DNA from: Pararhizobium sp. A13
GTDB taxonomy: Bacteria > Pseudomonadota > Alphaproteobacteria > Rhizobiales > Rhizobiaceae
Assembly: GCF_040126305.1 (NCBI RefSeq)
Contig: NZ_CP149510.1
Coordinates: 2,801,001 to 2,865,000 of the forward strand
Direction of reading: 5' to 3'
Length of the DNA stretch: 64,000 bases
The notes under the pieces: generated by a model
What the model saw: only the letters and a program-made list of their open reading frames with translations
The model's database searches: none
What the model was told of the DNA's origin: nothing
Shown here: piece after piece, positions 8,526 to 18,051 of the stretch
Layout: each line of letters starts with the position of its first letter
How positions within the stretch are numbered: position 1 is the first letter of the stretch
Translations under genes and position numbers: made by a program

Positions 8526-9785
8526 ATGGCGGCGCACATTTCGGTAATCGTGCTTCTGGTCATCAATATCGGCCTTGTCTGGCTTCTGATGGCAGCGCCG
8601 GTCGGGCGACGCACTGTGCGGCTACATGCGACGTTCCGGGCCGGAGCGGACAGGGTCTGGGGCGCCGTCTCGCCGCTCGGCGCATCGGCCGATTGGCATC
8701 ACTCCGTCCTGACCAGCCGTGTGTTGCCCGGTGCTGAAAACCACGTGCAGCAGACCTACACCCATCTCGACCGGCATGGCCAGCCGACCGTTCGGACCTT
8801 CGCGATCACCGAAAAGACCGCTCACGCCTACGAGGCCCACGTCATCGACGACAGTGCCGTTGACGCATCGTTCTGGAAGGATTTTCGCGAGCGTCGCGGC
8901 ATCGAGGAAGACGGCGATATGGTTCATCTGACGATCGAGCAGAGCGACCGCTATCGTGGCTTCGCCTTCCTGATTTTCCGCTTCTTCGCCTTGCGGCGGG
9001 AAGTGAGGGCGCTGCAGCAGTGGCTGGAGACTGGGACGAGCAAACCCGTGCGCGCCGGCTTCGAGCACCCGCCCGTGCAATGCGCTCTGGCGCTTCTCTC
9101 GACATTGCTTCTCTGGCCGTTTTTCGGTCTGACCAGCGACGGCCTGATGCTGTCGGCACTGCTGACGCTGGTCATCGTGCTGCACGAGCTGGGTCACATG
9201 GCCGCCTACCGTGCCTTCGGCCACAAGACGGTGCGGATGATCTTCGTGCCGCTGTTGGGCGGCATCGCCATCGGCGGCAGGCCGTATAATTCCCTGTTCG
9301 AAGTCGCCACCTGTGCCCTGATGGGAGCCGGTATGTCGGCTTTCGTCATTCCAGTCGCGATCGCCCTGCATGAGGCGGGCGGCGAGGGCGTGCTCGCCCT
9401 CGTGCCACGGCAGTCGATCCTGGTATTTCTGCTGATTCTCGGCGCCTTCAACCTGCTCAATCTCCTGCCTATGAACCGCTTCGATGGCGGGCAGGTGCTG
9501 CGCCAGATATTCCGCTCCCGGACAAGCCTGATGACCGGAAGTTTTCTTCTGACGTTGGTCATTCTCGGGGTAGGCTGGCGCATCGGTCTGTCGTCGCAGG
9601 TGCTGTTGGCGGGGCTCGCCATCTTCGCTCTGCTGAGCCTTGTGGGGCAGGGCGGCGTCAAGCCGCGGCATCGCCTGGACGAGATGACCGGCGGCCAGCG
9701 TATCGTCAGCGGCCTCGGCCTCTATTCAGCCGTCGCCCTGCATGGCTATGCCATCGTCTACGCGACGGACCGGCTGTTTTCCTGA
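8526..9785 (+). CDS. Membrane metalloprotease (M50/site-2 protease type) with N-terminal START/SRPBCC-like domain
   Basis: This 419-residue protein begins with one membrane helix (about residues 5-25), followed by a soluble region (about 30-175) whose pattern ([20 protein letters not shown]) resembles SRPBCC/START-like ligand-binding domains. A multi-helix domain follows with the zinc-protease motif H220-E221-LG-H224. The second site-2 protease motif, [12 protein letters not shown], places the third metal ligand at D320. It probably cleaves membrane-embedded substrates. The fusion is unusual. ATG 8526 follows GGCGGAGGAC. Its 3-prime end overlaps the convergent lipB gene by 28 bases. Confidence 0.82.
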   Translation: MAAHISVIVLLVINIGLVWLLMAAPVGRRTVRLHATFRAGADRVWGAVSPLGASADWHHSVLTSRVLPGAENHVQQTYTHLDRHGQPTVRTFAITEKTAHAYEAHVIDDSAVDASFWKDFRERRGIEEDGDMVHLTIEQSDRYRGFAFLIFRFFALRREVRALQQWLETGTSKPVRAGFEHPPVQCALALLSTLLLWPFFGLTSDGLMLSALLTLVIVLHELGHMAAYRAFGHKTVRMIFVPLLGGIAIGGRPYNSLFEVATCALMGAGMSAFVIPVAIALHEAGGEGVLALVPRQSILVFLLILGAFNLLNLLPMNRFDGGQVLRQIFRSRTSLMTGSFLLTLVILGVGWRIGLSSQVLLAGLAIFALLSLVGQGGVKPRHRLDEMTGGQRIVSGLGLYSAVALHGYAIVYATDRLFS

Positions 9786-10501
9786 GCGCCGTCGTTGATT
9801 GTCGGGCCGAAAATATCCTCGAACGCCTGACGCAGCTTGATGTCGACATCGGTCATCATCACCGGCAGGCCGAGGTCGACGAGGCTGGTGACGCCATAGC
9901 CGCGGATGCCGCAGGGCACGATGCCGCCGAAATGATCGAGATCCGGATCGACGTTCAGCGAAAGCCCGTGAAAGCTCACCCATTTGCGCAGGCGGATACC
10001 GATGGCGGCGATCTTGTCTTCCGCCATCGAACCATCGGGAAGGGGTTGGCGCTCCGGCCGGCGTACCCAGACGCCGACGCGGTCCTCGCGTCGTTCGCCT
10101 TTGACATTCATACTGGCGAGCGTGTCGATGACCAGGCTTTCGAGTGCGGCGACAAAGGCGCGAACGTCCTGCCTGCGCCGCTTCAGATCGAGCATGACAT
10201 AGACGACGCGCTGTCCCGGCCCGTGATAGGTGTATTCGCCGCCACGGCCGGTCTGGAACACCGGGAATCGGTCGGGCATCACAAGGTCCGATGCATCGGC
10301 GCTGGTGCCGGCGGTATAAAGCGGGGGATGCTCGACCAGCCACACGAGTTCGTCCCCTTCGCCGGCTGAGATTGCGGCCGCTTCGCGCTCCATCGTTTCC
10401 ACAGCCTCGGCATAGTCGACGAGCGAAGGCGCGATTCTCCAGCGTACCGGCGCTGATCCTTCGGCAGAGAAGAATGTCTTTTCAAGGCTTTCGCGTTGCA
10501 T
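9758..10501 (-). CDS. lipB: Lipoyl(octanoyl) transferase
   Basis: This 247-residue cytoplasmic enzyme transfers octanoate from acyl carrier protein to lipoyl domains, the first step of protein lipoylation. Family motifs are in order: [19 protein letters not shown] (the RGGxxTxHGPGQ signature), [21 protein letters not shown] with the catalytic Lys region, and [17 protein letters not shown] with the active-site Cys in PCG. Length fits alphaproteobacterial LipB. The C-terminus extends into the convergent M50 protease gene by 28 bases. ATG 10501 is the chosen start. Confidence 0.96.
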   Translation of the reverse strand: MQRESLEKTFFSAEGSAPVRWRIAPSLVDYAEAVETMEREAAAISAGEGDELVWLVEHPPLYTAGTSADASDLVMPDRFPVFQTGRGGEYTYHGPGQRVVYVMLDLKRRRQDVRAFVAALESLVIDTLASMNVKGERREDRVGVWVRRPERQPLPDGSMAEDKIAAIGIRLRKWVSFHGLSLNVDPDLDHFGGIVPCGIRGYGVTSLVDLGLPVMMTDVDIKLRQAFEDIFGPTINDGAQENSRSVA

Positions 10502-10697
10502 GGCGCGGGTAATCCTGTTTGCAAGTGTTTTCTAAATGGTACGCGAAAGGCCAAGAGTCCAGCATTCTCAACGGGTGTGGTATGGGCCTGTTGAAATAGT
10601 TGCTGTTACCGTCAACTTTCTGGCATCCTGCCCTTGTGCACCCCAAATGCTTTTGCTACATGCACCCCCGCCGGAGCAATCAGGCACCTACCACGAT

Positions 10698-10782
10698 GCG
10701 GTCGTGGCGGAATTGGTAGACGCGCAGCGTTGAGGTCGCTGTGGGGCAACCCGTGGAAGTTCGAGTCTTCTCGACCGCACCA
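10698..10782 (+). tRNA. tRNA-Leu (anticodon GAG)
   Basis: An 85-base cloverleaf is visible. Acceptor arms GCGGTCG (10698-10704) and CGACCGC (10772-10778) pair perfectly, followed by discriminator A and an encoded CCA. The anticodon stem CAGCG/CGCTG encloses the loop TTGAGGT, giving anticodon GAG. A long class II variable arm (GTGGGGCAACCCGTG) and the T-loop TTCGAGTC complete it. It reads CUC/CUU leucine codons. Confidence 0.95.
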
Positions 10783-10808
10783 TTGGCTTTCAAGCCGAGC
10801 AAAAAGAG

Positions 10809-10830
10809 CCCGCTTTCAGCGGGTTTTTTT
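10809..10830 (+). terminator. Intrinsic terminator of tRNA-Leu
   Basis: CCCGCT and AGCGGG form a six-base-pair stem with loop TTC, directly followed by seven T residues, 27 bases after the tRNA CCA. Confidence 0.9.
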
Positions 10831-10846
10831 ATGTCCCGCAAAGGGT

Positions 10847-11347
10847 TTAGCCATTCCGGGCAAGCTTTGCGAAACGCTTTGTCGCGCGCTCGCGCTTCAG
10901 CCGCGATAGGCGCTGCAGCCAGAAGATACCGTCGAGCTGGTCGATCTCATGCTGCAGGCAGACAGACAGGAACCCGTCCGCTTCTGTTTCCACCACATCG
11001 CCGGAAAGCGTCTGGTAGCGGACATTGATCAGACGCGGCCGAACGACGTCGTCGGTGATTCCGGGCATGGAGACGCTGCCTTCGGCGTGCGAGACCGTGT
11101 CATCGGACGACCAGATAATTTCCGGATTGACGTAGATTTTCGGTCCTGACGCGGGATCAAGCTCGATGACCGTGAGGCGCTGCAGGATGCCGATATGCGG
11201 TGCCGTGATGCCGATGCCCGGCGCTGCGCGCATCGTTTCCAAGAGATCATTGGCCAGTGCGGCGAGATCCGCATCGAACCGTTCCACGGGCGCTGCCGCC
11301 ATGCTCAGCCGCGCATCGGGAAATCGCAGGATCGATCGTATCGGCAA
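10847..11347 (-). CDS. Peptide deformylase-like protein lacking the metal ligands
   Basis: This 166-residue protein aligns over its whole length with peptide deformylase (ILRFPDARL start, then the three family boxes), but all three boxes are altered. Box 1 reads GIGITAPH (44-51) where active enzymes have GxGxAAxQ. Box 2 reads EGSVS (89-93), replacing the metal-binding Cys by Ser. Box 3 reads HEIDQ (133-137), replacing the second metal-binding His by Gln. Loss of two of three metal ligands makes deformylase activity unlikely; it may be a binding or regulatory paralogue. TTG 11347 is the start, since a stop codon lies just upstream. It is convergent with the tRNA gene. Confidence 0.85.
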   Translation of the reverse strand: MPIRSILRFPDARLSMAAAPVERFDADLAALANDLLETMRAAPGIGITAPHIGILQRLTVIELDPASGPKIYVNPEIIWSSDDTVSHAEGSVSMPGITDDVVRPRLINVRYQTLSGDVVETEADGFLSVCLQHEIDQLDGIFWLQRLSRLKRERATKRFAKLARNG

Positions 11348-11604
11348 GGGTCAGGTTCCGCATTTTCAGGCTGTGTCAGAGCTAAACAATTCCTGTGATT
11401 TTGCAACAGCTTGGGCAAAAGTGATGGCATGATCGGTCTGAGGACGAATCGGATGGTGGACCTTGCCGGTGTGTTGGGCTAGCAGGGAGGGGCGGTTCCC
11501 ATCACCGGGTCTCCGCGACCACCGATATGTGATATTGCCTTCCTGTTCCCGCCGGGCCTTGTACTGGCGTTTTGGATGGCTGCAATTCTTTCGAGGGCGG
11601 GCCC

Positions 11605-13032
11605 ATGAGCAGCACCGGCGATCAGGAAAATGAGCGCAACGCGGTGGGCGAAGACGCCTATGACGGCTCCGATATCTATGCCGAGGACGGTTCGGTGCGC
11701 TCCGACTACCTGATGCATGTCGGCGCGGCCATCGCCGACCGCGATCTGCTTTATCTTCGTCAACATGTCGCCCGCCTGCACGCCTCGGAAATGGGCGACG
11801 TGTTGGAGGCGATCCAGCCGGACCAGCGCCGGGCACTCGTTTCCTTGCTCGGCGAGGACTTCGACCTTTCGGCACTGACCGAAGTGGACGAGGCGATCCG
11901 CCTCGATATCGTTGAGCACCTTCCGAACGAGCAGATCGCCGCCGCAATTGGTGAAATGGATTCGGACGACGCCGTCTACATTCTGGAAGACCTCGACCAG
12001 GAAGACCAGGAAGAGATTCTGTCGAAGCTGCCGTTCACCGAACGGGTGCGGTTGCGGCGCTCGCTCGACTATCCCGAAAGCACGGCCGGCCGCCGCATGC
12101 AGACGGAATTCGTCGCGGTGCCGCCGTTCTGGACGGTCGGCCAGACCATCGATTACATGCGCGAAGACGACGATCTACCGGAAAGCTTTACGCAGATTTT
12201 CGTGATCGACCCGACTTTCAAGCTGGTCGGCGCGCTTGATCTTGACCGCGTGCTTCGCACCAAACGCTCGGTCAAGGTCGAGACGATCATGCGCGAAACC
12301 AATCATCCCATACCGGCCGAAATGGACCAGGAAGAGGCGGCGCAGCTGTTCGAGCAATACGATTTGCTCTCCGCAGCGGTCGTCGACGAAAACAATCGGC
12401 TCGTCGGCGTCTTGACCATCGATGACGTCGTCGACGTCATCCAGGAAGAAGCCGAAGAAGACCTGATGCGCCTCGGCGGCGTCGGTGATGAAGAACTCTC
12501 CGATTCGATTGGTAGCACGTCGCGTTCGCGCGTGCCGTGGCTGCTGGTCAATCTGCTGACGGCGTTTCTGGCCGCATCGGTCATCGGGCTTTTCGAAGCG
12601 ACGATCCAGCAGATCGTCGCGCTTGCCGTGCTGATGCCGATCGTTGCGGGCATGGGCGGCAATGCCGGCTCGCAGACGATGACGGTCACGGTGCGCGCGC
12701 TCGCGACCCGTGATCTCGATATTCACAATGCTTGGCGCATCGTTCGCCGTGAGGCCGGTGTCGGCCTTTTGAACGGGTTGTTGTTCGGCATGTTGATCGG
12801 CATTGTCGCCGGCGCCTGGTTCCAGGACCACAATATCGGCGGCATCATCGCTGCTGCCATGCTGATCAACATGATCGCCGCCGCACTTGCCGGGATCATG
12901 ATCCCGCTGCTGCTCGACCGTTTCGGCGCCGATCCCGCCGTTTCTTCGGCGGTTTTCGTCACCACGGTAACGGATGTGACCGGATTTTTCGCCTTCCTCG
13001 GCCTGGCAACCTGGTGGTTCCACGTTACCTAG
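11605..13032 (+). CDS. mgtE: Magnesium transporter MgtE
   Basis: This 475-residue inner-membrane protein has the standard MgtE order. An acidic N-domain (about 50-150) contains the DVLEAIQPDQRRALVSLLG superhelical repeats. A CBS pair follows (about 150-275; FVIDPTFKLVGALDLDRVL and AVVDENNRLVGVLTIDDVVDVIQEE). Five transmembrane helices form the C-terminal third, with the pore motif PIVAGMGGNAGSQT. It is a dimeric Mg2+ channel gated by cytosolic Mg2+ through the N and CBS domains. ATG 11605 is preferred over an upstream in-frame start because GAGGGCGG precedes it. I found no M-box or other riboswitch in the 257 bases upstream. Confidence 0.96.
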   Translation: MSSTGDQENERNAVGEDAYDGSDIYAEDGSVRSDYLMHVGAAIADRDLLYLRQHVARLHASEMGDVLEAIQPDQRRALVSLLGEDFDLSALTEVDEAIRLDIVEHLPNEQIAAAIGEMDSDDAVYILEDLDQEDQEEILSKLPFTERVRLRRSLDYPESTAGRRMQTEFVAVPPFWTVGQTIDYMREDDDLPESFTQIFVIDPTFKLVGALDLDRVLRTKRSVKVETIMRETNHPIPAEMDQEEAAQLFEQYDLLSAAVVDENNRLVGVLTIDDVVDVIQEEAEEDLMRLGGVGDEELSDSIGSTSRSRVPWLLVNLLTAFLAASVIGLFEATIQQIVALAVLMPIVAGMGGNAGSQTMTVTVRALATRDLDIHNAWRIVRREAGVGLLNGLLFGMLIGIVAGAWFQDHNIGGIIAAAMLINMIAAALAGIMIPLLLDRFGADPAVSSAVFVTTVTDVTGFFAFLGLATWWFHVT

Positions 13033-13047
13033 GGCTTACGTGAAAAT

Positions 13048-13079
13048 TTGACTTTTACGTCAAAGTCAATCAGATTGAC
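13048..13079. promoter_or_regulatory. Overlapping dyads upstream of the MerR gene (probable operator)
   Basis: TTGAC-N6-GTCAA at 13048-13063 is immediately followed by GTCAAT-CAG-ATTGAC at 13065-13079; the half-site TTGAC/GTCAA occurs four times in 32 bases. The cluster lies between the mgtE stop and the MerR start at 13199. Its spacing is compatible with MerR-type autoregulation; the link is inference. Confidence 0.5.
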
Positions 13080-13198
13080 GAGGGACAACGCGACGGCCTC
13101 GTTTCGGGCGGGCTAACCGGCGCGATACTTAAACCGCATCTGTGAATATGGGCGCCTTTTGCGCTGTCTTTCCAGCTGCGGTTCCGAGCGAGGCTGGC

Positions 13199-13585
13199 GT
13201 GAACAAATACTATACCATTACGGAACTGACACGGGAATTCGGGATTTCGACCCGCACGCTGCGTTTCTACGAAGATGAGGGGCTCATCCATCCAGAACGT
13301 CGCGGTCGTACCCGGCTGTTCCGCTCGGCCGATCGCCGGCTGATTATGGAAATCCTGCGTGGCCGCCGTATTGGCTTCACCATCGCCGAGATCCGAGAAA
13401 TCATCCAGGTCTATAAGGATCCGCCCGGCGAGGCCGGGCAGCTGCGCCTGTTGATGAAGCGTGTCGAGGAAAAGCGCGAAGAACTGATACAGAAGCGCAA
13501 GGACATCGAAGAGACCCTGGAAGAATTGAGCAATGTCGAGGAAGCCTGTCTAACCCGGCTCGCCGAAATCGGTGTTGGCACCTGA
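13199..13585 (+). CDS. MerR-family transcriptional regulator
   Basis: This 128-residue protein has a MerR winged helix-turn-helix at the N-terminus (YTITELTREFGISTRTLRFY, then LFRSADRRLIMEIL) and a long C-terminal dimerisation coiled coil (LLMKRVEEKREELIQKRKDI). No metal-binding Cys pattern is present, so it is not a mercury- or copper-type sensor. The GRRIGFTIAEIREI region resembles proteobacterial LiuR-like regulators of branched-chain amino acid or acyl-CoA catabolism, but no such catabolic genes are nearby. GTG 13199 has GCGAGG at proper spacing. Repeated TTGAC half-sites lie 120-150 bases upstream. Confidence 0.88.
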   Translation: MNKYYTITELTREFGISTRTLRFYEDEGLIHPERRGRTRLFRSADRRLIMEILRGRRIGFTIAEIREIIQVYKDPPGEAGQLRLLMKRVEEKREELIQKRKDIEETLEELSNVEEACLTRLAEIGVGT

Positions 13586-13613
13586 ACCGCATGGGCTCGC
13601 GCCATGGTCCGTG

Positions 13614-14087
13614 TCAAATCCACCGGCTGGTGGCGCGGCAATAGCGTTCGAACTCGAAGCCGAAGCGCGATAGGAGGTGCAGTTCTTCCTTGCGGATCGC
13701 GAAAGCGGTCGTCAGCGCTACAGCCAAACTGGCCAGAATGAAGAACCATGGATTGAGCGTGATCAGGCCTAAGCCGACCATCATGATCGTGTAGCCGAGA
13801 TAGATCGGATTGCGGGTGAGGCGGAACGGTCCGCAGGTGACGAGATGCGACGAACGTCGGTGCGGCAGAACGGCGGTGTGCCGTTCGATCAGTGTCTTCA
13901 GTGCCCATATATCCAGCGAGACTGCGACGAGGATGAGGGCCGCGCCGGCGAGCCAGGACAGCCAGCCGTGGCTGTGAGCGACCGAAATCGGCACCAAACG
14001 CCCCAAGGCCACCGCAGCCAGCATGGCAACCACATAGAGAACGGGTGGCCAGGGGTAGGTCAGCGGCTTGGCGCGATAGGCGTTCAT
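13614..14087 (-). CDS. Isoprenylcysteine methyltransferase-like (PEMT/ICMT) membrane protein
   Basis: This 157-residue protein has four or five hydrophobic helices and the PEMT/ICMT-type signature GPFRLTRNPIYLGYTIMMVG followed by a conserved EE pair (RKEELHLLSRFG) that helps bind S-adenosylmethionine in this superfamily. It probably methylates a membrane-associated substrate, which is not identifiable. ATG 14087 begins MNAYRAKPL; the longer reading frame upstream overlaps the neighbouring gene and is rejected. It starts two bases after the stop codon of the DUF1624 gene, so the two form an operon. Confidence 0.82.
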   Translation of the reverse strand: MNAYRAKPLTYPWPPVLYVVAMLAAVALGRLVPISVAHSHGWLSWLAGAALILVAVSLDIWALKTLIERHTAVLPHRRSSHLVTCGPFRLTRNPIYLGYTIMMVGLGLITLNPWFFILASLAVALTTAFAIRKEELHLLSRFGFEFERYCRATSRWI

Positions 14088-14089
14088 GG

Positions 14090-15097
14090 CTATTCCTTCG
14101 CTTGTGCGTCCACGGTGCATTGACCGGCGATGCGCGCAATGCGCTCGTCGGTGGTGATGTCGATTTTGCCTGCGTTCAGTGGCTCGAAAAGATTTTCTTC
14201 CATCAGCTTGTCTAGCGTGCAGCCACAGAATTTCGCGCAGATGGCCGCCGTCTCCTGTTTGCTGCAGGTCACCTCGCAATTTGCGCGAAATGCCTCGACG
14301 GGGTCCGGCTTGGCTGCGGGAAAACCGAGAGAGAAGAGGTAGACGAGTGCGAACAGCAGCGGCTGATGCAGAAGGTAGATGATGAGACTGTGACGGCCAG
14401 CCGTGGTGAGCACGGTTTTCCACCGCGCGCTGCCATCGGTGCGCAATTTGTCGAACCATCCGAAGCGCGACGCGATGCGCGCCGCCGCAATGCCCGCAAG
14501 GAACGGAGCAAGCCACGGAAGCAGCGGCACATAGTCGTTCGAGCGGGGCAACGTTTCCGCGAGGCCAACCCACAAGAGCGCCGGCGTGTCGAAGACCGGC
14601 GATCGCAGGATGAGCGGTGTCGCAAGGGCAGCGGCCGCCGCCGCCAATGTCAGGACGACGGGCAGTCTCAGGAAAATCAGGCCGATCGCGCTTGCCGCGG
14701 CGATCGAATGCAGGATGCCGAAGAAGATGAAGCTGTCGGGAAAGACGAACCAGGTGACGCCGGTGATGGCGAGGGCAGCCGCTGCTATTTTCGCAAAGCG
14801 GATGGTGAAGGAGCGGACGCGAATGAAGGGGTAGTGTCCGAGCACGAGGCTGACACCGGCTAGAAACAGGAAACTGCCGGCGATCAGCCGGGCATATATC
14901 TTGAATGCACCAGTCCCGACGGTGCCCGGTTCGATATAGCCGAAAAATTCCAGGTCCCAGGAGAAATGATAGGTCGCCATGGCGATCAGGGCAACACCAC
15001 GCAGGGCATCGATCGCCCAGATCCGGCCCCCTTTTTCGGCGGTTGCCGGTGGCGCTGTCCCTTTGTCGCTTGCGGTGACTGCGTTGGGAATCGACAT
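14090..15097 (-). CDS. DUF1624 (heparan-alpha-glucosaminide N-acetyltransferase-like) membrane protein
   Basis: This 335-residue polytopic inner-membrane protein carries the DUF1624/HGSNAT catalytic-domain signature near the N-terminus: IWAIDALRGVALIAMATYHF, with the conserved D, RG and H. SFLFLAGVSL follows, and GRHSLIIYLLHQPLLF is the late conserved helix. Homologues transfer acyl groups across the membrane to sugars. The last 70 residues form a cytoplasmic or periplasmic tail with CTCSKQ/CAKFCGCTLDK, a Cys-rich stretch that could form disulfides. ATG 15097 is preferred over TTG 15112. It is cotranscribed with the methyltransferase-like gene. Confidence 0.85.
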   Translation of the reverse strand: MSIPNAVTASDKGTAPPATAEKGGRIWAIDALRGVALIAMATYHFSWDLEFFGYIEPGTVGTGAFKIYARLIAGSFLFLAGVSLVLGHYPFIRVRSFTIRFAKIAAAALAITGVTWFVFPDSFIFFGILHSIAAASAIGLIFLRLPVVLTLAAAAAALATPLILRSPVFDTPALLWVGLAETLPRSNDYVPLLPWLAPFLAGIAAARIASRFGWFDKLRTDGSARWKTVLTTAGRHSLIIYLLHQPLLFALVYLFSLGFPAAKPDPVEAFRANCEVTCSKQETAAICAKFCGCTLDKLMEENLFEPLNAGKIDITTDERIARIAGQCTVDAQAKE

Positions 15098-15177
15098 GGC
15101 TCTACTTTCCAATCATCAGAACATACGGCGGCAAGCTTGCGTCAGGCGCAACGGTTCACCGTGCTGTCTCAAGAATC

Positions 15178-15870
15178 TCAGGGGTTTGTGTCGTCAAGAA
15201 GGGCTTCGCGCGCTTCCGAATAGAATTGCCGCCGCGTGAGGACGAAGATGACGAAGACGGTTAGGGTGATGAAGACATAGGGGCTGACGAACCAGCCGAG
15301 ATAGCCGATCGACAGGAAGATGCTGCGCAGACCGGCATTGAAGTGCTTGGCGGCGAGGATGTTCATCTTGACTGCCCGTCCGGCTGCCCTTTCGGCTCCG
15401 ACGCGGTCCTGCAGCATGTCCGACATCATCGGGATGCCGCCGATCAGGATGGAGCAGTAGTTGAACAGGCGGTAGGACCAGGCGAACTTGAAGAACGCAT
15501 AGGCGAACAGGCAGGCAAGGCCGCCAACCTTCAGCTCGAAGGCGCTGCGGCCGCCATGAAAGACATAAGGCAGGTCGTTCATGATAGTCTGGACCTGGTC
15601 GGTTGCTCCAAGCAGGGCGAAACAGCCGCCGAGCGCGAAGATCGTCGTCGAGGCGAAGAACGCCGTGCCCGCCTGCAGCCCGGCGACGATCTGGGTATCG
15701 ATCATCTTCAAATCGCGAGTGAGCGAATTGAGAATCCACCGGCGCCGGTTTTCCATCATCAGGCGGGTCAGGCTGATCCGCTTGAGATGCACCTTGCCGT
15801 CCGTGGCCCAGTTGTACCCGGTCCATAGCAGCGCAAAAACCGCCAATGCGATATAATCCGTAAGTGTCAT
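15178..15870 (-). CDS. DUF599 membrane protein
   Basis: This 230-residue integral membrane protein matches DUF599. Recognisable stretches are MTLTDYIALAVFALLWTGYNW at the start, the basic loop MMENRRRWILNSLTRDLKMID, and FKFAWSYRLFNYCSILIG. About four or five transmembrane helices are expected and function is unknown. ATG 15870 is the family start; the in-frame upstream extension is rejected. It diverges from sdaA. Confidence 0.85.
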   Translation of the reverse strand: MTLTDYIALAVFALLWTGYNWATDGKVHLKRISLTRLMMENRRRWILNSLTRDLKMIDTQIVAGLQAGTAFFASTTIFALGGCFALLGATDQVQTIMNDLPYVFHGGRSAFELKVGGLACLFAYAFFKFAWSYRLFNYCSILIGGIPMMSDMLQDRVGAERAAGRAVKMNILAAKHFNAGLRSIFLSIGYLGWFVSPYVFITLTVFVIFVLTRRQFYSEAREALLDDTNP

Positions 15871-16127
15871 GCCTGCGTTTTTGGCATGGTTTGCCGAAAT
15901 TGCAAGGCGTGGCGAAAGTTTGTAGCGCCCCTTGAAATCCGGTGCCGCGCATGGCGACTTATGCATGAGGAATCACCGCGTCGGCAAGGGAGCGGCAAAG
16001 CGTGTCGCACGCGCGGGAGCGGATGTCGGTCGATCGCCTGATGGCAGGCGCAGGATAGCCTAGTTTCATAGATATGATGATGGTCCGGCAGTGTTTCCTG
16101 CCAACCAGTGCCCAAGGCGGAGTTCGA

Positions 16128-17528
16128 ATGTTTCTTTCGGTTTTTGATGTCTTCAAGATCGGTATCGGTCCTTCAAGCTCGCACACCATGGGCCCGATGT
16201 CGGCGGCGAATCGCTTTCTCGACCTGATCTTGTCGAGCGACTGGCCGCGGCCGGCCAATGCTGCCGTCGCCTCCATCAAGTCGAGCCTTCATGGTTCGCT
16301 CGCCTTTACCGGCGTTGGACACGGAACGGGCAGGGCGGTGATCCTCGGCCTGATGGGCGAGCGCCCAGATCAGGTCGATCCCGATCGCATGGATGGGATC
16401 ATCGAAACGGTCGAGCGCACCGGTCGCATCACGCCTCCCGGACATCCAGCCTATGACTTCCAGCCCAAGACTGACTTGGTCTTCGACAAAAAAGTGCCTC
16501 TGCCGGGCCACGCCAATGGCATGTCCTTTTCCGCTTTCGATAAAGACGGAAGGCTGTTGTTGAAGCGTGTCTATTACTCGATCGGCGGCGGCTTCGTCGT
16601 CACCGATACCGAACTTGAGGCGATGAAGGCGAGCAAGACCAAGCCGGGCGGCGTCAAGGTTCCCTATCCCTTCGCAACCGCCAAGCAGATGCTGGAGATG
16701 GCGCAGCGCTCCGGCCTGTCGATCGCCCAGATGAAGCGGGCGAACGAGGAATGTTCGATGTCGCGGGAGGAGCTCGACGAGGGCCTCGACCGCATCTGGG
16801 CGGCGATGAAGAGCTGCATCGACCGTGGCCTGACCGGCGGCGGTATCCTGCCCGGCGGGCTGAAGGTGCGCCGCCGCGCCGCCATGATCCACGACAAGCT
16901 GCAGGACGAATGGCGCTCCAACAAGGTCAATCCGTTGCTCGCCAACGACTGGCTGAGCGTCTATGCGATGGCGGTCAACGAGGAGAACGCCGCAGGCGGT
17001 CGGGTGGTGACCTCGCCGACCAACGGCGCGGCAGGCGTGGTCCCCGCCACCATCCGCTACTACCTGCACTTCCACGACGATGCGGACCATCATGGTATTC
17101 GCGATTATCTTCTGACCGCGGCCGCGATCGGCGGCATTATCAAGTTCAACGCCTCGATCTCCGGCGCCGAGGTGGGCTGTCAGGGCGAGGTCGGGTCGGC
17201 CTCCGCGATGGCGGCGGCCGGTCTCGCTGCCGTGATGGGCGGCACTCCGGAGCAGATCGAGAACGCCGCGGAAATAGCGCTCGAACATCATCTCGGCATG
17301 ACCTGCGATCCGATTGCCGGCCTCGTCCAGGTGCCCTGCATCGAGCGCAATGCGCTCGGCGCGGTCAAGGCTGTCACTGCCGCATCTCTGGCGATCAAGG
17401 GCGACGGACAGCATTTCGTGCCGCTGGATGCCTGCATCGAGACGATGCGCCAGACCGGGGTCGATATGCACGACAAATACAAGGAAACGTCCACCGGCGG
17501 TCTCGCCGTCAATGTCGTCGAGTGCTGA
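16128..17528 (+). CDS. sdaA: L-serine ammonia-lyase (L-serine dehydratase), iron-sulfur type
   Basis: This 466-residue single-chain enzyme deaminates L-serine to pyruvate. The N-terminal beta domain starts [24 protein letters not shown], the family signature, and the alpha domain carries the cluster-binding Cys residues in [30 protein letters not shown] and [19 protein letters not shown] forms part of the substrate site. The start chosen is ATG 16128, preceded by GGCGGAG; an upstream in-frame extension lacks family similarity. A nine-base-pair hairpin (17547-17570) follows the gene. Confidence 0.97.
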   Translation: MFLSVFDVFKIGIGPSSSHTMGPMSAANRFLDLILSSDWPRPANAAVASIKSSLHGSLAFTGVGHGTGRAVILGLMGERPDQVDPDRMDGIIETVERTGRITPPGHPAYDFQPKTDLVFDKKVPLPGHANGMSFSAFDKDGRLLLKRVYYSIGGGFVVTDTELEAMKASKTKPGGVKVPYPFATAKQMLEMAQRSGLSIAQMKRANEECSMSREELDEGLDRIWAAMKSCIDRGLTGGGILPGGLKVRRRAAMIHDKLQDEWRSNKVNPLLANDWLSVYAMAVNEENAAGGRVVTSPTNGAAGVVPATIRYYLHFHDDADHHGIRDYLLTAAAIGGIIKFNASISGAEVGCQGEVGSASAMAAAGLAAVMGGTPEQIENAAEIALEHHLGMTCDPIAGLVQVPCIERNALGAVKAVTAASLAIKGDGQHFVPLDACIETMRQTGVDMHDKYKETSTGGLAVNVVEC

Positions 17529-17546
17529 GCAGTCTCGTGTTGTGGA

Positions 17547-17570
17547 GCGGTCAAGAACAAGCTTGACCGC
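17547..17570 (+). terminator. Hairpin after sdaA (possible terminator without T-run)
   Basis: GCGGTCAAG (17547-17555) pairs perfectly with CTTGACCGC (17562-17570) around a six-base loop. There is no T-tract, so it may attenuate or stabilise rather than terminate. Confidence 0.4.
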
Positions 17571-17599
17571 GATGGGCGACTAGGTGTTCAACTCCGGCC

Positions 17600-18037
17600 A
17601 TGGCCTTGCATCTCATCAAGCTCTGCGTCGGCGCGGAATCGATCGAAGACCTTCGCGAATGGGTTTCGCGACGGGCGCTGACGGCGATTGCCGCCGGCCT
17701 CGAGCCGCACTCCTCCCACACGACCCGCATGGTCCCGAAACGCGTCGAGGAACTGCTCGATGGCGGATCGCTCTATTGGGTGATCAAGGGGCAGGTGCAG
17801 GCGCGCCAGCGGCTGACCGGCATCGAGACGTTTACGGACGCCGACGGCATCGGCCGCTGCAACCTCATTCTCGGTCCAGAAGTGATCGAAACGGCCTACC
17901 AGCCGCGCCGCGCCTTCCAGGGCTGGCGGTATCTGGAGGACAAGGATGCGCCGCGCGATTTGATGGCCTTGGGCGGCGGCGCGATGGAAATGCCACTTGA
18001 GCTGCGGCGCGAACTCGCTGAACTCGGCCTCCTCTGA
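17600..18037 (+). CDS. DUF1489 family protein
   Basis: This 145-residue soluble protein is a full-length DUF1489 member, a family found mainly in alphaproteobacteria. It opens MALHLIKLCVGAESIEDL and contains HTTRMVPKRVEELLDGGSLYWVIKG and FQGWRYL, the conserved central and C-terminal stretches. Function is unknown. It lies 71 bases after sdaA on the same strand, with a hairpin in between and a strong intrinsic terminator 14 bases after its own stop. Confidence 0.88.
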   Translation: MALHLIKLCVGAESIEDLREWVSRRALTAIAAGLEPHSSHTTRMVPKRVEELLDGGSLYWVIKGQVQARQRLTGIETFTDADGIGRCNLILGPEVIETAYQPRRAFQGWRYLEDKDAPRDLMALGGGAMEMPLELRRELAELGLL

Positions 18038-18051
18038 AAGTCAACGGCCAG

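Noticed and set aside
11348..11604. Magnesium riboswitch (M-box) before mgtE
   Set aside because: No conserved M-box core or terminator/anti-terminator arrangement is recognisable in the leader.
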